Origin: Echinarachnius parma
Taxonomy: Eukaryota; Echinodermata; Echinoidea; Clypeasteroida; Echinarachniidae
NCBI GenBank assembly: GCA_037951105.1
Contig: JBAMJV010001397.1
Span: 1 to 64,000, forward strand
DNA: 64,000 nt
Reading direction: 5' to 3'
The number at the start of each line of letters is the position of its first letter. Position 1 is the first letter of the stretch. Both the position numbers and the translations under genes were made by a program. The notes under the pieces were generated by a model, which ran no database searches, had not been told where the DNA came from, and saw nothing but the letters and a program-made list of their open reading frames with translations. Positions 36,501 to 39,814 of the stretch are shown here, in pieces.

Positions 36501-38445
36501 CAGGTGCGAGACTTGGCCGACTACAACTTGATGCACAAGTTAATTTAGGCTTGCTATATTGTATTTTATTATTTTAATTGACATGTTTTGGTTTATTTTG
36601 TTATTTTAGGTGCTAGACTTGGCTGACTACAACCTGACGCACGGCACTGACTTCAGACTGTTCTCTCTGATGGCGGCCCTATACCAGAAGATTGCATCTA
36701 TAGAGTGAGTAATAATTATAAATATGGGATTAAGAAACCTTTATGAAGCAACAGTCAGGGCGTAAGAAAGGAGGAATATTTGCCAAGATTCCTTGTTCCT
36801 ATATATTTGTGACTGGCTATAGCAAAACCCTGCACTTGACGGTAAAAATCAAAATGGAGATTTTTCATAACCATTAGAAAGGCCTCATCACAAGCTTTTT
36901 ATTTGATGCTTTGCTCTAACAAATAGGTAAATAATTTGCGAAGATTGATTGTTTCAATTTTACAATCATGAGTTTTGCACTCACAGTATGTGAACTTAAA
37001 TGCCATTCCTTCAAAACATGAATTACCGACAAGTGCAGGGTTTTGCTAAAGTCGATCACATTTTGCGCCACCAGAACACCCTTGATGGTTACAAAACAAG
37101 AAAGAACAAAACATGATTCCCCTAGAATGAGTTGACAATTCTATAGCTTTTTTTCTTGAATTGACTAAATACATATCTCAGTAGACATTTTTAGACAATT
37201 AGTTTCATTGTTGTATTACCTAAATATCATGTTAGACTTAAATGTTTCTAAGATGCTTAGAGATGATTATCAATCGTGATAGACGCTATAAAAATCGAGG
37301 ATATTATTATTATTATTATTATTTTGTGTTTTTTGTCCAACAGCAAATTTGTTCGCAATGTGATCGAGAAGATGGATCTTCAAACTCTGGACTGGAAGAT
37401 GTTTAGGGCAAAGGTGAGATGTTTTTTCATTTCCTTTATAACGAGGTACCTGAAAAAGCGAGGTATTTTCAAAGGTCCAGGTTCTACATATTTTGTTGTT
37501 TTTAAGCCCTGATACAACAATATATCTGATATAACGAGGTAAATTCAATGGACCCACCATACATGTACTCATTATAACGAGGTTTCACTGTATTTATCTT
37601 TGCTAAGTCATCATGTCTTCAAAGAAATACTGTTGATGAAATAACATAAGTGTGAAAGTTCATCTGCATAATTCTGTCATAGAAATGATAAATATAAATG
37701 TTTTATCCCGATAGAAATATTTGATTCAGTTTAAAATAATTCATTTTGAATACACCTTCCATTGGCGATGATCTGTTATTGATACCTATTGTTCATGGTG
37801 GGGGGATGATCTACATGTATTCATTCACCCCCCCCCCCCCGAACAATACGTACATGTACTATGTAAGGATCAACGCCCATTACACGTTCCATCAGAAGCA
37901 TTAATGAATTGACTTTGAAATGTTGGCTGTCATCTACAACCTTTGCCAGCTTGACAATGTATGGTTTATTTTGGAAGTCTGGAACAGTATATACAAAATA
38001 AATATTAAAAAACATGGCAAAAGAATTGCAGATGCCAATGTGAACATGCAATATTACAACCAGCTTATCATTATTTGGACCGTTTATTTAGTGAATAGTC
38101 TAAATTGGCTTTGCTTATTGTTTGTATTAGTATTTCATTCATAATTGTAATTATTGTTTTAATCTACTCTGGTATATTAAATCATCATCATATTTTTTCC
38201 TCCAACCAATGCAGGAACTGTTCAGCTGGTGTCTGGATGACAAGACTAAGCGGCTGAAAATGGACGAGCTTCTGATAGAGCTTCGGGCTGGAGGGGTGAG
38301 TGAGGAACATCGGCAGGAATGCGAAGACATCTTGGGACCGAAAGGGCCGCTGGATATGTTGGATTTCCTTACATATTTGCCTCTATTTGTTCTCATGCAT
38401 GACTCAGTTGTTGGTAACCCATTGGATAAAACTATGGACAAATGA
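4022..38445 (+). CDS. EF-hand, proline-rich protein of unknown function (whole gene, multi-exon)
   Basis: This entry spans all coding exons. At least 17 distinct exons join with matching phases: 4022-4306, 5050-5340, 13896-13967, 16326-16494, 17665-17853, 20044-20067, the 48-bp microexons at 22417/22639/22894, 23964-24047, 26897-27112, 27621-27818, 28286-28303, 28581-28871, 33030-33329, 35006-35076, 35789-35899, 36610-36704, 37344-37413 and 38215-38445. The sum without microexons is 2715 bp, an exact multiple of three. The protein would be about 904 residues plus 16 per microexon. It has no signal peptide or membrane helix, so it is probably cytoplasmic. A disordered Ser/Pro/Thr/Lys-rich N-terminal two-thirds leads to a charged helix, one canonical EF-hand loop (calcium binding inferred) and a conserved C-terminal helical region. 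I do not recognise the family. Extra exons in the long introns (5341-13895, 24048-26896) could be missed. Confidence 0.75.
5050..5340 (+). CDS. Plus-strand gene, exon 2
   Basis: The acceptor is TATCACATTCAG and the donor CACACAG|GTAAAC. It is 97 codons, phase 0 to 0, starting YQHSSESRFINQRERLKSR and ending DPRWNEYLQAWVSNTQ. The reading frame also stays open upstream of the acceptor, but the clear polypyrimidine-AG marks the exon start. The C-terminal WNEYLQAW part looks like a structured segment. Confidence 0.7.
5341..6182. other. Intron; truncated MITE family 1 at 5530-5645
   Basis: About 115 bp from AAGGGATAGTAGAGTTTTGG onward match the left end of MITE family 1. The rest is AT-rich with no exon-like signal. 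Confidence 0.45.
6183..6510. mobile_element. 328-bp MITE with TA target duplication
   Basis: The terminal inverted repeats are ATCGGGTCAGGAGCCAA (left) and TTGGCTCCTGACCCGAT (right), identical over 17 bp, flanked by TA on both sides. The ends and TA duplication fit a Tc1/mariner-type non-autonomous element. The interior has a CT-rich microsatellite (6360-6385) and no coding capacity. Confidence 0.8.
6880..8040. repeat. Paired GAACGTCCGTGA motifs at about 380-bp intervals
   Basis: GAACGTCCGTG occurs at 6882 and 6903, at 7264 and 7285, and at 7636 and 7657. The members of each pair start exactly 21 bp apart. A single inverted copy, TCACGGACGTTC, lies at 8028. The sequence between the pairs is not obviously repeated. 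The role is unknown. The stretch lies in the second intron of the plus-strand gene. Confidence 0.7.
8377..8404. repeat. Poly-G tract
   Basis: This is an almost uninterrupted G run, one of several in the window (also 409, 15478, 21710, 58597). Such runs are prone to length error in sequencing. Confidence 0.8.
8448..8947 (+). mobile_element. MITE family 1 copy, left end truncated
   Basis: It matches 30590-31015 (ATCGTTTCAGAAACGGCTGA, GGGGCCCCATAATTATT, GAGAGCGCCCTCTTGAGTTT). It ends CCAAAACTTAACTATCCCTT followed by AA. The left terminus is missing beside the poly-G tract. Confidence 0.7.
8943..9921. mobile_element. Candidate non-autonomous DNA element, about 0.98 kb
   Basis: The left end, CTTAAAGTGGAATTCTACCCC, and the right end, GGAATACCCCTTTAAGG, are imperfect inverted repeats sharing a TTAA edge. 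The element directly follows MITE family 1. The interior contains several CpG-containing hexamers but only short, unconvincing reading frames. No second copy is seen in the window, so the boundaries are tentative. Confidence 0.4.
10027..10858. mobile_element. Dispersed element with about 5 tandem units of about 150 bp
   Basis: The ends are inverted: ATGCCTCCGCCAACG at the left and AGCGGAGGCGCGC at the right. Inside, a unit built from GATATCTCAAGAAC, TTGACGGATC, AAACTTGGTATGAGTGTA, GATCTGATTAGATTT and GGTCAAAGGTCAAGGTCAC recurs at about 10130, 10270, 10430, 10570 and 10720, with divergence rising to the right. A short TCCG microsatellite lies at 10074-10101. I recognise the general type as a common invertebrate repeat but cannot name the family. 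Confidence 0.65.
10863..12155. other. Intron, nothing recognised
   Basis: This is AT-rich unique-looking sequence within the second intron of the plus-strand gene. Only short reading frames without splice context occur. Confidence 0.4.
12156..12542. mobile_element. MITE family 2 copy (TTAAAGGGACTTAGTAACATT ends)
   Basis: The left end is TTAAAGGGACTTAGTAACAT and the right end is AAAGTTACTAGATCCCTTTAA. A second full copy lies at 50165-50547, with fragments at 45640-45930, 51672-51760 and 61140-61200. Both edges end in TTAA. There is no coding capacity. Confidence 0.75.
12543..13162. other. Intron, nothing recognised
   Basis: No repeat with a second copy in the window and no exon-like sequence were seen. 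Confidence 0.35.
13163..13560. mobile_element. MITE family 3 copy (TGTGACCTTACACCACAAAA ends)
   Basis: The left end contains TTACACCACAAAACGACCAA and the right end CGTTTTGTGGTGTAAGGTCA. Relatives lie at 24561-24994 and 31403-31764. The best copy (31403) suggests a TA duplication outside TGTGACC...GGTCACA. Confidence 0.75.
13896..13967 (+). CDS. Plus-strand gene, exon 3
   Basis: The acceptor is a long T-rich tract ending ACCCAG and the donor is AGG|GTGAGT. It encodes 24 residues, phase 0 to 0, beginning GTAFAYISFAGQFSLKDRG. It fits directly between exon 2 and exon 4. Confidence 0.75.
13968..14340. other. Intron with imperfect inverted sequence
   Basis: CGGAATGTTCCACACCCGAGGGATTTTAAATGCTATT at 14014-14051 is roughly mirrored by AATAGCATTTTAAATTCCCGAGGGGAACATTCC at 14103-14137. 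This is a hairpin with arms of about 35 bp and no coding signal. Confidence 0.5.
14341..14600. mobile_element. MITE-like element with internal telomere-like repeats
   Basis: The terminal inverted repeats are GGCCCCACCACTGCTATAC (14344) and GTATAGCAGTGGTGGGGCC (14573), identical over 19 bp. The interior has four tandem units of ATAGCCACTAAATCTGACCT (14396-14462). A block of TTAGGG-type repeats follows, meeting a block of CCCTAA-type repeats head to head at TTATGCATAA (about 14521-14530). Flanks TTA and TGA could be a degraded 3-bp duplication. Confidence 0.75.
14841..14915 (+). pseudogene. Tandem copy of the intron end preceding exon 4
   Basis: GTCTCAAGCCTGAATTTGAAGATTTATGTTG..CTATTTCATTGCTCTTTAG is a copy of the sequence just before the exon 4 acceptor. 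It is interrupted at CTCTTTAG by the hAT element at 14916-16030, so the remainder of the copy continues from 16039. Confidence 0.6.
14916..16030. mobile_element. Non-autonomous hAT-type element, 1115 bp, intact ends
   Basis: It starts CAAGGGCGTCGAT and ends ATCGACGCCCCTG. It is flanked by a perfect 8-bp direct repeat, CTCTTTAG (14908-14915 and 16031-16038), the expected target duplication for hAT elements. A second element with the same ends lies at 43785-44907. It has no transposase. The interior carries a GC-rich tandem array (14940-15500) and G/C homopolymers. Confidence 0.85.
14940..15500. repeat. Tandem array of about five GC-rich units inside the hAT element
   Basis: GGTTTGACCCAATGACGATG, then GGAGCATCGTC and repeats of GAGCCGCGAAGCGGCGAGG, recurs at about 14960, 15045, 15183, 15290 and 15396. 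Each unit is followed by a T run and TATTTTGCTAAG. Unit length varies from about 85 to 140 bp because the GCCGCG..GGCG submotif is itself duplicated. Confidence 0.8.
16096..16212 (+). pseudogene. Truncated tandem copy of exon 4
   Basis: A good acceptor (TTCTTATGTAG) is followed by HEFEDEQVRPCLRFYARMHR and the rest of the first 36 codons of exon 4, with few changes. The copy then runs into a stop (TGA, 16210-16212) after KSITRP and has no donor. It is nearly identical in DNA to 16326-16435, so the duplication is recent. If used as an exon it would truncate the protein. Confidence 0.75.
16326..16494 (+). CDS. Plus-strand gene, exon 4
   Basis: The acceptor is GTTCTGTAG and the donor AAAAG|GTAAGC. 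It is 169 bp, phase 0 in and phase 1 out. The product begins HEFEDEQAGPCQRFYAHMHR and ends in a basic Lys/Pro tail (KGRTEKPKPKRK). The RFYAHMHRNAPPKTFDKVER segment looks like a conserved motif, retained in both copies of the exon, but I cannot name it. Confidence 0.8.
16580..16845. mobile_element. MITE family 4 copy (TGTGACCGGCTATAGCAAAA ends)
   Basis: The left end is TGTGACAGGCTATAGCAAAA and the right end TTTTTCTATAGCCGGTCACA. Relatives lie at 31794-32432, 36809-37067 and (3' part) 41380-41563. The copies share ATTGACCAATT-, GAAAGCTTGTGATGAGGCC- and GAAAATCTACATTTTGATTT-like interior blocks. Confidence 0.75.
16852..17664. other. Intron with strong polypyrimidine bias
   Basis: The last 400 bp (17250-17660) are T/C-rich, leading to the exon 5 acceptor. 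No other feature is seen. Confidence 0.4.
17665..17853 (+). CDS. Plus-strand gene, exon 5 (Ser/Thr/Pro-rich)
   Basis: The acceptor AATACTAATAG at 17664 gives phase 1, matching exon 4. An alternative acceptor GTCAG at 17673 keeps the same frame. The donor is CCAG|GTAACT. The product is a low-complexity linker (NDTPLTSPPSAPVTDPSPTP, then WEIVESSTSTSGFGESDSD). Confidence 0.6.
18509..19756. mobile_element. 1.25-kb element with AGGTGGGCTG inverted ends
   Basis: It starts AGGTGGGCTGTACATCATAC and ends CAGCCCACCT. The interior has a TTTA microsatellite (18556-18592) and an unusually CpG-dense patch at 18878-19025 with alternating CGCG runs such as CGCGCGCATGCGTACG. It contains no transposase. It is probably a non-autonomous DNA element in an intron. 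Confidence 0.6.
20044..20067 (+). CDS. Plus-strand gene, 24-bp microexon (exon 6)
   Basis: The acceptor is TTTGCTTACAAAAG and the donor GAAAG|GTAAGT. It encodes VQFVERVKG across junctions, phase 1 to 1. Being short, it is supported only by phase agreement and good splice sites. Confidence 0.5.
20778..20905. repeat. Dispersed CAGTCAAACCTGTCT repeat with 18-bp subunits
   Basis: CAGTCAAACCTGTCTTTAAT is followed by two 18-bp units, ACCTGCCTGTAGCAGCCA and ACCTGCCTATAGCGGCCA. Related sequence lies at 53304, and probably at 37440-37590 and 39550. The units resemble the complement of the 17-bp minisatellite at 33402-34516. Confidence 0.55.
21049..21234. mobile_element. hAT-like MITE, 186 bp
   Basis: The ends are CAGTGGCGTAGC and GCTACGCCACTG. 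The flanks are GTCACATG (21041-21048) and GTCACAAG (21235-21242), an 8-bp target duplication with one mismatch. The interior is G/C homopolymer plus AATAATTTTGAAAAAACA. A solo right end lies at 29880-29942. Confidence 0.8.
21243..22088. other. Intron; poly-G at 21710-21734
   Basis: AT-rich with one 25-bp G run. Nothing else is recognised. Confidence 0.4.
22089..22309. repeat. Imperfect 220-bp palindrome rich in GCTAGC/AAGCTT
   Basis: GCAAGCCAGC at the left is mirrored by GTTGCTGGCTT at the right. Inside, AAGCTTTATAGGCAATCTCTG pairs with CAGAGATCGCCTATTAAGCTT. It is probably a foldback MITE. No target duplication was found. Confidence 0.55.
22417..22464 (+). CDS. Plus-strand gene, 48-bp microexon copy 1
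   Basis: The acceptor is CACTTTCCATAG and the donor CCTG|GTAAGA. It encodes APSVHQDESDYGSLPPG across phase-1 junctions. It is the first of four tandem copies of exon plus intron flanks, and any number of copies used keeps the frame. Confidence 0.65.
22639..22686 (+). CDS. Plus-strand gene, 48-bp microexon copy 2
   Basis: It is identical to copy 1 across the exon and much of both flanks, with intact acceptor and donor. It could be spliced in with, or instead of, copy 1. Confidence 0.6.
22894..22941 (+). CDS. Plus-strand gene, 48-bp microexon copy 3
   Basis: It differs from copies 1 and 2 only at synonymous positions (for example GAT for GAC, TAT for TAC, TTG for TTA). It keeps both splice sites. 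Silent-only divergence suggests the peptide has been under selection. Confidence 0.6.
23291..23338 (+). pseudogene. Microexon copy 4, donor lost
   Basis: The acceptor and coding part are as in copy 3, but the end reads CCACCGGGAGAACATG where copy 3 reads CCACCTGGTAAGAACATG. The GT donor has been removed by a small deletion, so it cannot be spliced normally. Another intron-flank segment without an exon lies at 23070-23215. Confidence 0.75.
23964..24047 (+). CDS. Plus-strand gene, exon 8
   Basis: The acceptor is CTACCATCCAAG and the donor TTCGTG|GTAAGA. It is 84 bp, phase 1 to 1. It encodes GVHTPPSVVSARSYDSG then MDMDMDMGGVRG. The (ATGGAT)n part is a short in-frame repeat. Confidence 0.6.
24190..24420 (+). 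pseudogene. Two decayed copies of the exon 8 end and donor
   Basis: GATGGGGTTCGTGGTAAGAATTT at 24212 and ATGGATATGGGTGGGGTTTAATTGTGGTAAAGA at 24377 repeat the last third of exon 8 and the start of its intron (GTTGTCAAAAATAA, then AACTGAGTG). They have no acceptor. The period is about 185 bp. Confidence 0.6.
24561..24994. mobile_element. MITE family 3 copy
   Basis: GACCTTACACCACAAAACGA at the left and GTTTTGTGGTGTGAGGTCAC at the right are inverted. The interior shares GCGTCAGAAATCATGTTTAAA- and GCTTGAATGGACG-like blocks with 13163-13560 and 31403-31764. Confidence 0.75.
25425..25935. repeat. Three diverged intronic repeats of about 75-170 bp
   Basis: CTCTCAGTTACT..TTTCAGTCACCT..CTAGACAGGCTAAGCC at 25448-25520 recurs at 25605-25660. 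The companion segment GTCAAAACAAACATTTACTGAGCAAACAG (25660-25690) recurs at 25897-25928. The rest of 24995-26896 shows nothing coding, apart from a SINE-like tail at 26314-26390. Confidence 0.5.
26314..26392 (+). mobile_element. SINE 3' tail fragment
   Basis: AAGCGCTAAGAGG..TTAGGCGCTATATAAATAC followed by ATTATTAT resembles the tail of the tRNA-derived SINE at 62665-62998 (on the opposite strand) and the fragment at 37252-37324. Confidence 0.45.
26897..27112 (+). CDS. Plus-strand gene, exon 9
   Basis: The acceptor is TTTCCATACAG and the donor TTTATG|GTAAGA. It is 216 bp, phase 1 to 1. The product starts VKTPLDLLRLSSPPYTPTPV, continues SWEEVLSLAGGDCQFEEDDD and ends VVRLHFTVDHIEVLETEVYG. It looks more structured than its neighbours, with a likely beta-rich end. 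Confidence 0.8.
27281..27391. repeat. Intronic hairpin with 38-39-bp arms
   Basis: The left arm, 27281-27319 (GGAAATAATATCGTTAGTG...), and the right arm, 27354-27391, are inverted with a single mismatch, separated by a 34-bp loop. It lies 170 bp after exon 9. No other copy was noticed. Confidence 0.8.
27621..27818 (+). CDS. Plus-strand gene, exon 10
   Basis: The acceptor is GCAATTTCACAG and the donor CAAAAG|GTATGT. It is 198 bp, phase 1 to 1. The product begins GEAQPIEAGKISKVGEISGL, continues QVTFDPPLKVEVPWRPEVQG and enters the Pro-rich region (PTPKVPTPPPPKG). Confidence 0.8.
27950..28101 (+). pseudogene. Partial tandem copy of exon 10
   Basis: AACTCTGACCCCCCTCCCCGG onward repeats the second half of exon 10 (PWRPEVQGTDRIKLESPH, PLPTPKVPTPPPPKG) and keeps a donor-like GTATAG. 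The 5' half and a clear acceptor are missing. Use as an alternative exon is possible but unlikely. Confidence 0.6.
28286..28303 (+). CDS. Plus-strand gene, possible 18-bp microexon
   Basis: TTTCCTGCATAG precedes GAAGCACAGGGGAGGCAG, which is followed by GTAACA. Phase 1 to 1, adding GSTGEAG. The only support is splice-site quality and phase. Confidence 0.35.
28581..28871 (+). CDS. Plus-strand gene, Thr/Pro/Lys-rich exon
   Basis: The acceptor is TTTTTCATTTCAG and the donor AGTTTG|GTAAGT. It is 97 codons, phase 1 to 1. The product is nearly all TPPPPK-, SPTPPPK- and TPKPPTPK-type repeats with a basic core (PKPKRKPIVKKTK). It is presumably extended, disordered polyproline, a possible SH3 or WW ligand. 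That is inferred from composition only. Confidence 0.8.
28872..29879. other. Intron with tandem-like AT-rich repeats
   Basis: At 28960-29290, variants of TTTCATGTTAGATTTCGTTT, ACAGTTGTTCTTTA and CATTATCCAGTTATTCATGT recur two or three times, a degenerate tandem repeat of about 120-140 bp. CAGAACCTCCTCCTCCTCAAACTGCATGA at 29648 looks like a tiny Pro-codon exon remnant that hits a stop. Confidence 0.4.
29880..29942. mobile_element. Solo right end of the hAT-like MITE
   Basis: CCCCCCCCAAATAATTGATG..GCTACGCCACTG matches the right end of the element at 21049-21234. Confidence 0.55.
30059..30190. repeat. ATAAA pentanucleotide microsatellite
   Basis: There are about 20 near-perfect ATAAA units, then degraded ATAAAT variants. 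The minus-strand ORF of Phe/Ile/Leu here is an artefact of the repeat. Confidence 0.9.
30472..31015 (+). mobile_element. MITE family 1, full-length reference copy (544 bp)
   Basis: The left end is TTAAAGGGGTAGTTTAGTTT and the right end AAACTAAACTATCCCTTTAA, a 20-bp inverted repeat with one or two mismatches and TTAA at both edges. GAGAGGGCGCTGC near the left pairs in type with AAAGCGCCCTCTTG further in. There is no reading frame of note. Confidence 0.8.
31403..31764. mobile_element. MITE family 3, best copy
   Basis: TGTGACCTTACACCACAAAA at the left and TTTTGTGGTGTAAGGTCACA at the right are a perfect 20-bp inverted repeat, flanked by TA on each side. The length is about 362 bp. Confidence 0.85.
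31794..32432. mobile_element. MITE family 4 copy interrupted by another element
   Basis: TGTGACCGGCTATAGCAAAA and TTTTGCTATAGCCGGTCACA are perfect inverted ends. The copy is split by the insertion at 31830-32210. Without it, it would be about 250 bp, like the other copies. Confidence 0.85.
31830..32210. mobile_element. Nested hAT-like insertion, 381 bp
   Basis: It starts CAGAGCTGCCAAC and ends GTTGGCAGCTCTG. It is flanked by GGTAAT at 31824-31829 and 32211-32216, which occurs once in the uninterrupted family 4 copies. The CAGAG terminus fits hAT. Only 6 bp of duplication are evident; 8 would be usual. Confidence 0.75.
33030..33329 (+). CDS. Plus-strand gene, Pro/Glu-rich exon with charged helix
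   Basis: The acceptor is ACCATTACAG and the donor GGAAT|GTGAGT. It is 300 bp, phase 1 to 1. The first half is Pro/Glu repeats (PTPTPPPKEPSPPLEPSPEP). The second is a strongly charged, helix-like stretch (EMERQRLADLRRERAMLAFE, KLKEKKFVRTERP) that could form a coiled coil or IQ-like helix. It is followed at once by the minisatellite intron. Confidence 0.85.
33402..34516. repeat. Minisatellite, 17-bp unit, about 65 copies
   Basis: The unit is CAACCACTACAGACAAG. Variation is almost confined to two positions near the end (GACAAG, GACAGG, GACAAA). It starts about 70 bp after the donor at 33330 and fills most of that intron. Because 17 is not a multiple of 3 and the unit has no stop on this strand, a 395-codon open frame appears by chance. 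Confidence 0.95.
34517..35005. other. Intron end with inverted ends and a decayed exon copy
   Basis: GATTGGCGTAACGGGCAACC (34571) and GGCGGGTTACGCCAATCCAA (34792) are inverted and bracket a 240-bp candidate MITE. CTGTTTTCTCAGATGACTGGCTGGCC at 34908 is a copy of the next exon's start with an in-frame stop (TAG, 34935). Confidence 0.55.
35006..35076 (+). CDS. Plus-strand gene, exon after the minisatellite
   Basis: The acceptor is CTATTTGTCAG and the donor GATACG|GTAAGC. It is 71 bp, phase 1 in and phase 0 out. Joined to the previous exon it reads KEYGWLAQFCILKEEKLRM then YQMAFDT, a helical segment leading into the EF-hand. Confidence 0.8.
35384..35690 (+). pseudogene. Two upstream copies of the EF-hand exon
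   Basis: Copy 1 (about 35384-35455, VDEDGDGFVSPFETLLVLKR) has lost its acceptor AG (TTTCGGG in place of TTTCAG). Copy 2 (about 35583-35660, VDEDGDGFLSPFETLLALKG) keeps a good acceptor but diverges after the first 22 codons and lacks the donor. Both keep the four acidic calcium-ligand positions. Confidence 0.75.
35789..35899 (+). CDS. Plus-strand gene, EF-hand exon
   Basis: The acceptor is CCCCGTTCAG and the donor GTCAGG|GTAAGG. It is 37 codons, phase 0 to 0. The 12-residue loop DEDGDGFLSPFE has Asp at positions 1, 3 and 5, Gly at 6 and Glu at 12. This is the standard calcium-binding pattern, and ITGSSQLTPKEEAYIVR follows. Only one loop is seen. EF-hands usually pair, so the partner may be degenerate in the next exons. 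Confidence 0.85.
36026..36345 (+). pseudogene. Downstream decayed EF-hand exon copies
   Basis: GGGCAATGGCTTCCTGAGCC at 36062 to TTAGGGTAAGGATATAG repeats the exon (GNGFLSLFITLLALKGLTGS, LQLTPEEAYIVR) with its donor but no acceptor and a damaged loop. A weaker copy lies at about 36280-36350 with an in-frame stop (CAAAAATAG). Confidence 0.65.
36488..36548 (+). pseudogene. Truncated copy of the exon at 36610
   Basis: GTTGATTTCAG is followed by VRDLADYNLMHKLI and a TAG stop. This is the first third of the next exon with its acceptor, sitting 105 bp before the intact version. Confidence 0.7.
36610..36704 (+). CDS. Plus-strand gene, conserved C-terminal region, part 1
   Basis: The acceptor is TTGTTATTTTAG and the donor ATAGA|GTGAGT. 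It is 95 bp, phase 0 in and 2 out. It encodes VLDLADYNLTHGTDFRLFSL then MAALYQKIAS, an amphipathic helical stretch. Confidence 0.85.
36809..37067. mobile_element. MITE family 4 copy
   Basis: TGTGACTGGCTATAGCAAAA at the left and GGGTTTTGCTAAAGTCGATC at the right are inverted with a few changes. The interior matches 16580-16845. Confidence 0.7.
37252..37324 (+). mobile_element. SINE 3' tail with ATT microsatellite
   Basis: GATGCTTAGAGATGATTATC..GATAGACGCTATAAAAAT, then (ATT)n. It is the reverse complement of the tail of the SINE at 62665-62998. It ends 19 bp before the acceptor of the next exon, so the T-rich tail may serve as part of that exon's polypyrimidine tract. Confidence 0.6.
37344..37413 (+). 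CDS. Plus-strand gene, conserved C-terminal region, part 2
   Basis: The acceptor is TTTGTCCAACAG and the donor GCAAAG|GTGAGA. It is 70 bp, phase 2 in and 0 out. It encodes DKFVRNVIEKMDLQTLDWKM then FRAK. Confidence 0.85.
37414..38214. other. Last intron
   Basis: 37440-37590 contains ATAACGAGGTA..ATTATAACGAGGTTTCACTGTA, a dispersed CACTGTGAAACCTCGTTATA-type repeat also visible near 39550. The rest shows nothing. Confidence 0.45.
38215..38445 (+). CDS. Plus-strand gene, last coding exon
   Basis: The acceptor is CCAACCAATGCAG. It is phase 0 and stops at TGA 38443-38445. It encodes 76 residues beginning ELFSWCLDDKTKRLKMDELL, through LDMLDFLTYLPLFVLMHDSV, to NPLDKTMDK. The LFSWCLDD and LDMLDFLTYLPLF segments are the most conserved-looking part of the protein, retained even in the decayed copies downstream. 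The family is not recognised. Confidence 0.85.
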   Translation, partial: ELFSWCLDDKTKRLKMDELLIELRAGGVSEEHRQECEDILGPKGPLDMLDFLTYLPLFVLMHDSVVGNPLDKTMDK

Positions 38446-38489
38446 GGGATAAGAAAAACAAATTGTTGTCTTCCAAAATTAGAACTCCA

Positions 38490-39060
38490 AGCCAGAGAGG
38501 GTATTTAAGAACATCGACTAGAGTTCCATTGTGGGTAACCCATTGGATAGAACTATGGACAAATGAAGAATAAGAAAAAATAGATTGTCTTCTAAAAAAA
38601 AACTCCAAGCCAAAGAACATCGGCAGGAATGCAAAGACATTCTGGGACCTAATGGACCGCTGGATATGTTAGATTTCCTTACACATTTGCCGCTATTTGT
38701 TCTCATGCATGATTCAGTTGTGGATAACCCATAAGATAAAACTATGGACAAATGAGGAATAAGTAAAAAAAAAAAAAATCAGAAATAGAACTCAAAAGGC
38801 AGAGAGGTCATTGTATGGAACAAATGACGAATGACAAATACAGAAATTCATAATGGTTGGTGAGGAACTTCGGCAGGAATGTAAAGACATCTTGGGACCT
38901 AAAGGACCGGTGGATATGATGGATTTCCTGACATATCTGCCATTGTTTATTCTCATGCATGACTCAGTTGTGGGTAACCCATTAGATAGAACTATGGACA
39001 AATGAGGGATGGGAAATCCCAAAATAACATCAGTTTGGCGGAATCAATGAGGAACATCGG
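38490..39060 (+). pseudogene. Three to four decayed copies of the last exon
   Basis: Copies at about 38515-38570 (only the end, GTAACCCATTGGATAGAAC), 38611-38752 and 38861-39010 repeat GAACATCGGCAGGAATGCAA through ACTATGGACAAATGAGG. A fragment follows at 39048. None has the acceptor or the first 20 codons. The second carries ATAACCCATAAG, which introduces a stop. The 3' UTR of the gene probably runs into these copies. Confidence 0.75.
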
Positions 39061-39814
39061 CACACCCAACATGACTGCCTACGCACCCACGTCCAAAGAA
39101 AGCATCAAAAGGGTATCAAAAAACGTTTTTGACGTTTTCCTTTAAAAAGGGTGGTTTTCAGCACTCATAAAAATATCACAAAAAGATGCGCCATTAAGGG
39201 TAGGTTTTCAAAGCATTACGCCATTTAGGGGTGTAAACTTACGGTGGTGCGATACGCCATTAAGGGTCCATTTCAGAGGTTGATGGACGCGGATGGATAG
39301 CACTTACTAACATTGTATGTGTAAGGGTAAACCCCCCCCCCCCCCAAGAATACCAAGATACGGATGTTTGATGTGTTTGATTTTCTTACTTACATGTATA
39401 TCTACCTCTATTTCTTTGGATTGAACTGTAGACCAAATATGAAGTGAGAAAAAAAAATTATATTTATGTTTTGTAACTTTGGATATCAAGAACATACTTT
39501 TTTCAGATCATACTTTTATTTTTCTTCCAGTGAAGATCCATATGATGTTTTTAGGTACAGTGGAATATTGTTATAATAAGCTCTGATATAAAAGGGCATA
39601 TATGCTGTCCTCCGCTCTTACATTACATATTCCTTTGCCTTTCGTTCTTGATACAACAAGGTTACTTTCATGGTTGCAAGGTCCTTGTTTTGGGAGCCAC
39701 TATCTAGTGTATATAATGATGTACATGTATACATTGAAAGTGAGGATTTCAGAGGGTCAAAGAGAACAATATTGAATAGTTTCATGATTTTGATGTGTAA
39801 TTGTACGAGATATA
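39061..39814. other. Downstream flank of the plus-strand gene
   Basis: A repeat with CGCCATTAAGGGT (39191, 39251) and a poly-C run (39331-39345) are present. No clear AATAAA could be assigned as the poly-A signal. Confidence 0.3.
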
